The notes under the pieces are model-generated. The model had not been told where the DNA came from and did not search any database. It saw only the letters and a list, made by a program, of their open reading frames with translations. The translations under genes were made by a program, and so were the position numbers. From assembly GCF_019279795.1 (NCBI RefSeq), contig NC_056725.1:1605956793-1606020792 (forward strand): a DNA stretch of 64,000 bases, written 5' to 3'. Position 1 is the stretch's first letter, and each line of letters opens with the position of its first letter. Source of the stretch: Protopterus annectens (lineage: Eukaryota > Chordata > Ceratodontiformes > Protopteridae). Positions 60,418 to 64,000 of the stretch are shown piece after piece.

Positions 60418-61617
60418 TTTGTTGTTTTTGTTTGTTAAAAGTTCCTCGCATGTATACACCGGTGGTGTAGAGTATGTGGGAAAAAACAAAGGGAAAGGTG
60501 TTTGCATAGTTTATAGTAGTGTTCTGGGCTGGGCTGGTCTGCTGCCTGTGTAATTGGCTGAGTCTGATACATTTCACCTGCCAGCTATGCTAGTTCTCCT
60601 AAATTACCTTCCTACTGCTGTTTTCCCTTCCCATTGCCTTCCTGTTTAAGCCCTGGGACGCACCATGGAAACACAGTGCTCAAATGTGCACAGAGCTACT
60701 ATTTCCTGGTTTACTTTTTTTTCCTTTAAAACCCAGTGTGGGACGCACACACCTGCTTAGGCAATGTAAAGAGTGCTAGGCAGCTTCAGACACACACCCT
60801 TGCTTAGCTCTGCTAGCTAAGGGCAAACCCTTACCACAGGGCTCCAATCCACTTACAGTATGCCTGACACACCCCCTATGATGTCAGCTAACTTCTAGGC
60901 TTGCATCAAGGTATTCCTGCTCTTACACTGTAGGGTGCTGACTAGCAAGCAGGGGAAATCTGGGATTCAGTATCATTCCCCTCATTTGCATAGGATTGTC
61001 TGCTGATGCATAGTTACAGGTCCCACACTGAGCCTCCCCCCTTAGAAACCACTATTCACTGGCCATGTTGTCTTCTGCATGCCATTGAGTATAATAGCAA
61101 AATAGTGATTTTGGTTAGAATGCTTATTTTAGGGTTTTTATTTTATTTTTCACCCGATCCTGTTTACGCGCCGCTGCCCTATGCTTAAACAGCCAAGATC
61201 GGCTAAAAAAATACAAGTTATTTTTTTTATTTTTGCAACTGTTTTCCATGCCAGTGGCCATATATTTGGCCATTGGCATGCTTTCTACATAATATCCACC
61301 CTTTATTTGGAGTTGTCATGGCTCCATTTTGTAGTTTTTAGAAATGTACTTGGTTACTGGCCGAGTAAATTTCTGCAGATTACACTAGTCCTGCACGGCC
61401 GGGTTCCAGCTACCTGGATTGCAAATTTACCTCATTTGCATAGATCTTACCTGTAAATGGGTTGATTTGCATACAGGGGCTGAGTCCGTGCAGGACTAGT
61501 GCAGGAGCGCTCATGCACATCCCTACAGCTTATTCCTGGATTGCACAGCAGACATATTGCCTGCTGGAGCTCCTACACTAGTCCTGTACACCGTACAGGG
61601 CTTGCTGAATCTGGGGG
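60418..61617. other. Right terminal region of composite unit, copy 2
   Basis: AT-rich, non-coding and paralogous to 23,848-25,130. The inverted repeat CATGCCAGTGGCCA / TGGCCATTGGCATG (61,247-61,280) is conserved with copy 1. The word CACTAGTCCTGCAC occurs at 61,383 and, as CACTAGTCCTGTAC, at 61,576. Its complement lies at 61,484-61,501, so 61,383-61,501 can fold into one long hairpin. It ends TGCTGAATCTGGGGG at 61,617, followed by TAT. The part next to T2 is presumably its promoter. Confidence 0.52.
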
Positions 61618-63216
61618 TATGTGTTCTCTTTTCTATGTTTTTCTTTTCTTTCTTTCCATGTAATTGGTAGGTGTAAACTGAATATCGTATTATGAAGTGA
61701 GCACTTTTCATCATGTGCAATAAAAGAGATGTTAAAGCCTGTGACCAAATATATTGATTCTAACTCTGAAGTATTAACTGATTTTAAAGTTATATCACTG
61801 ACATCTTGTAACTCAAAGTCTATTTCAAGTAACTTTGCAGCTATTTTTTTTTCACAATGGTATTATAAAACTCAAAATTACTTTGTAAATAACTGTGAAA
61901 TGACTAGAAACTTTAAAGTACCTTGGGAGAGATTCCATAAAATTTGTGGAAGCTATTTGTAGACAAAGCATCAAACTAAATGAAGACTTTGGCACACCTG
62001 CTTTGGTTACGATTCCAGAAGACACGCTGAAGGCAGCATGAGTATTTAGATATTTAATGTAGGCTAATTAGGTATTTCATGCACACTGGTCTGACTCCAA
62101 AACAGACTGTACACACTCTAAACAACTAAAATGTGACAAACAGTCAAGTTGACTTAATTTCTGAAATCCTCGGCATATAATTTACATACCTCAAGGAATT
62201 CAAGTGAATATTATGGATCATGGCGAAATCTGTAGCAAGCCATCAAAAAATATATAAAACTGCAACCTTCTGTTAATGAATTGCAACAGGCTGTAGTGTT
62301 ACTAGCCATAAATGAAGCTGTGGCTCTGCAAACTAGAAGGTAGCCAGCTAGAATCAGAGCACATTCCATCCACTCCTATGGAATGGAGAACTATAATGCA
62401 CCAGTTTTGCAGCATCACAAACTTCACCCATGCACTCTGTTTAATAGGTTGCACACACATATCTGTCAAGACACCATTTCACTACGAAGCAGACTGATAC
62501 ATGAACGGAAAGGGTCTGCCAGCCATTACTTGCCAGGTTTTGTGTGCAGCAGAAGGCAGCATAACAAACATCACAGCAACACACCCTGGAAGTGTCCAGG
62601 ATGCTGACATATTTTATTTATTTATTTATTTTATTTTACATTTGTTTACTGGCAAGGTCTGAATGAACATAGCTGTCCGTTTTCAGTGGAGGCCTTGGGA
62701 GAAAAGCTCCAGAACATATGGCAAGATACATTACATAAGATGTTTACATAAGCATTGTGGTTTGGAAAAACAATCAGAAAATATAATATTTAATAAAACA
62801 TGATAAAAACAATAAAATATAATAATTGCATAAACATACAGTTAATTAAGTAGAGGTAACATAGAAATTGTAGTGAAGAGAAAAAAAGAAAAATACTAGA
62901 CCGTTCATCTGTGAGGAGATATAAACAAGTTAATTTAAGGATGAGTAACATGATAAATGACAGGTCTTTTACTGAATTTAGGGGAGAAATAGTAAATGTA
63001 GGATAGGTGACAAGACAGAGGGGAGTAAGCAACTGGAAGTAGGTATCTAAGGTGAGGTTATATATAATTCATTTGTGGGAGCTTTAATGAAGATGTCAGG
63101 TAATGGGTAAGGGAAAGGCATTAGATTATGTCAGCCCGGTGCTAGGCAGTTGCATGTCCAAGAGTTTTTAGGTGTAACTAAGCTGTTTTTTGAATGTGGT
63201 TTTGTTAGATTAAACC
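61618..63216. other. Unassigned spacer right of copy 2
   Basis: AT-rich sequence with no recognised gene. A TTTA-rich run at 62,610-62,640 begins a stretch (to about 62,720) that looks like the end of an unplaced interspersed repeat. It contains no copy of any module seen elsewhere in the window, so this may be flanking chromosome. Confidence 0.45.
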
Positions 63217-63402
63217 ATCACTTTTCGGCCTGTTCGTTAAGGTCAAGTGTAGTATCTGTTCTTATCAGTTTGATATCTGATATATCCCTTATCTGGGGAC
63301 CATATATTAAATTGATTTTTGGAACAGCGAGATGGAATAGGGGCTTGCTCCACCCACTCCACACATCGACCTGGTATTGCAGTGCTTCCAGGAATGGTCC
63401 AA
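63217..63402 (+). pseudogene. U2 snRNA-like sequence (probable pseudogene)
   Basis: About 186 nt that match vertebrate U2 from end to end. It starts ATCACTTTTCGGCC (U2: ATCGCTTCTCGGCC), keeps the branch-point-pairing region TCAAGTGTAGTATCTGTTCT intact, and has an Sm-site region TGATTTTTGGAAC. The 3' stem-loops read CATCGACCTGGTATTGCAGT. By eye there are roughly two dozen substitutions, many at former CpGs, including changes in the stem I loop. U2 pairs with the intron branch point in the spliceosome. I see no clear snRNA promoter element upstream, so it is more likely a decayed copy than a working gene. Confidence 0.88.
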
Positions 63403-63554
63403 GGGAAATTAGACTGAGGGCTGCATTTCAGCAAGATGACTACCTGAAGGAGTACTACCAGATAAGTGCAGGGTCATAGCTAGGATGAAAGCTAAGGATA
63501 ACCCTCACCGCAATATCTATCCTCACCAAATGTGTTTCTACTCTCCACAACAGA

Positions 63555-63935
63555 TGACTTTGGCTATCGACTTGAGCCATGGCTTATGACACCATACTGT
63601 GAAACATTCAACCCTGCACAGGAGGCCTACAATACAACACATGCAACAACTAGAAACATCACAAAGTATATGTTCAGTGTATTGAAAGCTAGGTTCAGAT
63701 GTCTGGATACATCCGGGGGTGCACTGCATTACACACCTAAAAAGGCAAATGATAACAGTGCGCGTCATGCTACACAACTTGCTCATTACAGGACATGGAG
63801 GTCTTCCAGCAGCAAGTGTGGGGGAACTACTCCAAGAACCTGAGATGTCTGAAGATGATATTCAACAGGTATCAGAGAAGGTGCAGGAGGACATAGGTAA
63901 TAGAAGACACAGGAGTAGGCAATGTAAGGTGTGAC
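63555..63935 (+). pseudogene. HARBI1-type transposase T3, 3' part, broken
   Basis: After a CTCCACAACAG acceptor, the frame reads DDFGYRLEPWLMTPYC (second catalytic Asp region, GDxGY). Then come EAYNTTHATTRNITKYMFSV and LKARFRCLDTSGGALHYTP, the block that carries the catalytic Glu in the family; here the expected Glu of the ExxFGxLK box is not present. The end, in another frame, reads RVMLHNLLITGHGGLP and then an acidic tail. It lies on the opposite strand to T1 and T2 and is a more distant family member. The 5' part is missing or lies in unrecognisable exons. Confidence 0.78.
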
Positions 63936-64000
63936 CACAAGTGCAGACTCAGGCAACATGGCGGTCTGGCTGACATCTTTGAATCATGACAAGCCACAAG

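Overview
This window is intergenic or intronic chromosome from an animal, most likely a vertebrate with a large, repeat-rich genome (fish or amphibian grade). The evidence is a near full-length U2 snRNA-like sequence with vertebrate-style sequence, spliced PIF/Harbinger genes, RTE-type and CR1/L2-type LINE remains, a Tc1 relic, tRNA-headed SINEs, Penelope-like elements, many long CA/TA tracts and few CpGs. I cannot name the species, and I see no host protein-coding gene. Almost everything interpretable is mobile DNA in layers.

The largest-scale structure is a two-copy composite unit. The same modules occur twice in the same order and orientation: Myb/SANT-like gene A (+), a tRNA-headed SINE with a 10-bp phased tail, a ~2 kb anonymous block C, Myb/SANT-like gene B (+), a remnant LINE RT (-), a tandem array of tRNA(Arg)-like SINE modules, a long spacer, a HARBI1-type DDE transposase (-), and a hairpin-rich AT-rich terminal region. 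Copy 1 runs from before base 1 to about 25,130. Copy 2 runs from about 25,180 to about 61,617. Copy 2 begins CCCCCA, ends in the complementary GGGGG, is flanked by TAT on both sides, and shares the word CAGGACTAG at both ends. My reading is a very large Harbinger-like element (about 36 kb, or 27.5 kb without a later insertion) with two Myb-like genes and one transposase, present twice in tandem. An old tandem segmental duplication of a nested cluster is the main alternative. The copies have diverged heavily and all three genes are decayed, but exon lengths and intron phases are still readable.

Younger insertions sit on this scaffold. An RTE LINE (5.64-8.64 kb, -) is interrupted by a ~400-bp inverted-repeat MITE with a 9-bp target duplication. 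A Tc1 transposase relic (11.4-12.5 kb) lies in an intron of gene B copy 1. A 5'-truncated Penelope-like element lies at 19.55-21.0 kb (-). The most striking insertion is a young 8.9-kb Penelope-like element at 39,095-48,002, in an intron of gene B copy 2. It consists of two nearly complete copies head-to-head, each preceded by a partial copy (pLTR). A perfect 14-bp target duplication frames the whole structure, and the matching gene B copy 1 has no insertion there. Hammerhead-ribozyme-like motifs recur four times in it, once per 3' region.

The right end (61.6-64 kb) holds ordinary spacer, the U2-like sequence at 63,217-63,402, and the 3' part of a third, differently oriented Harbinger transposase.
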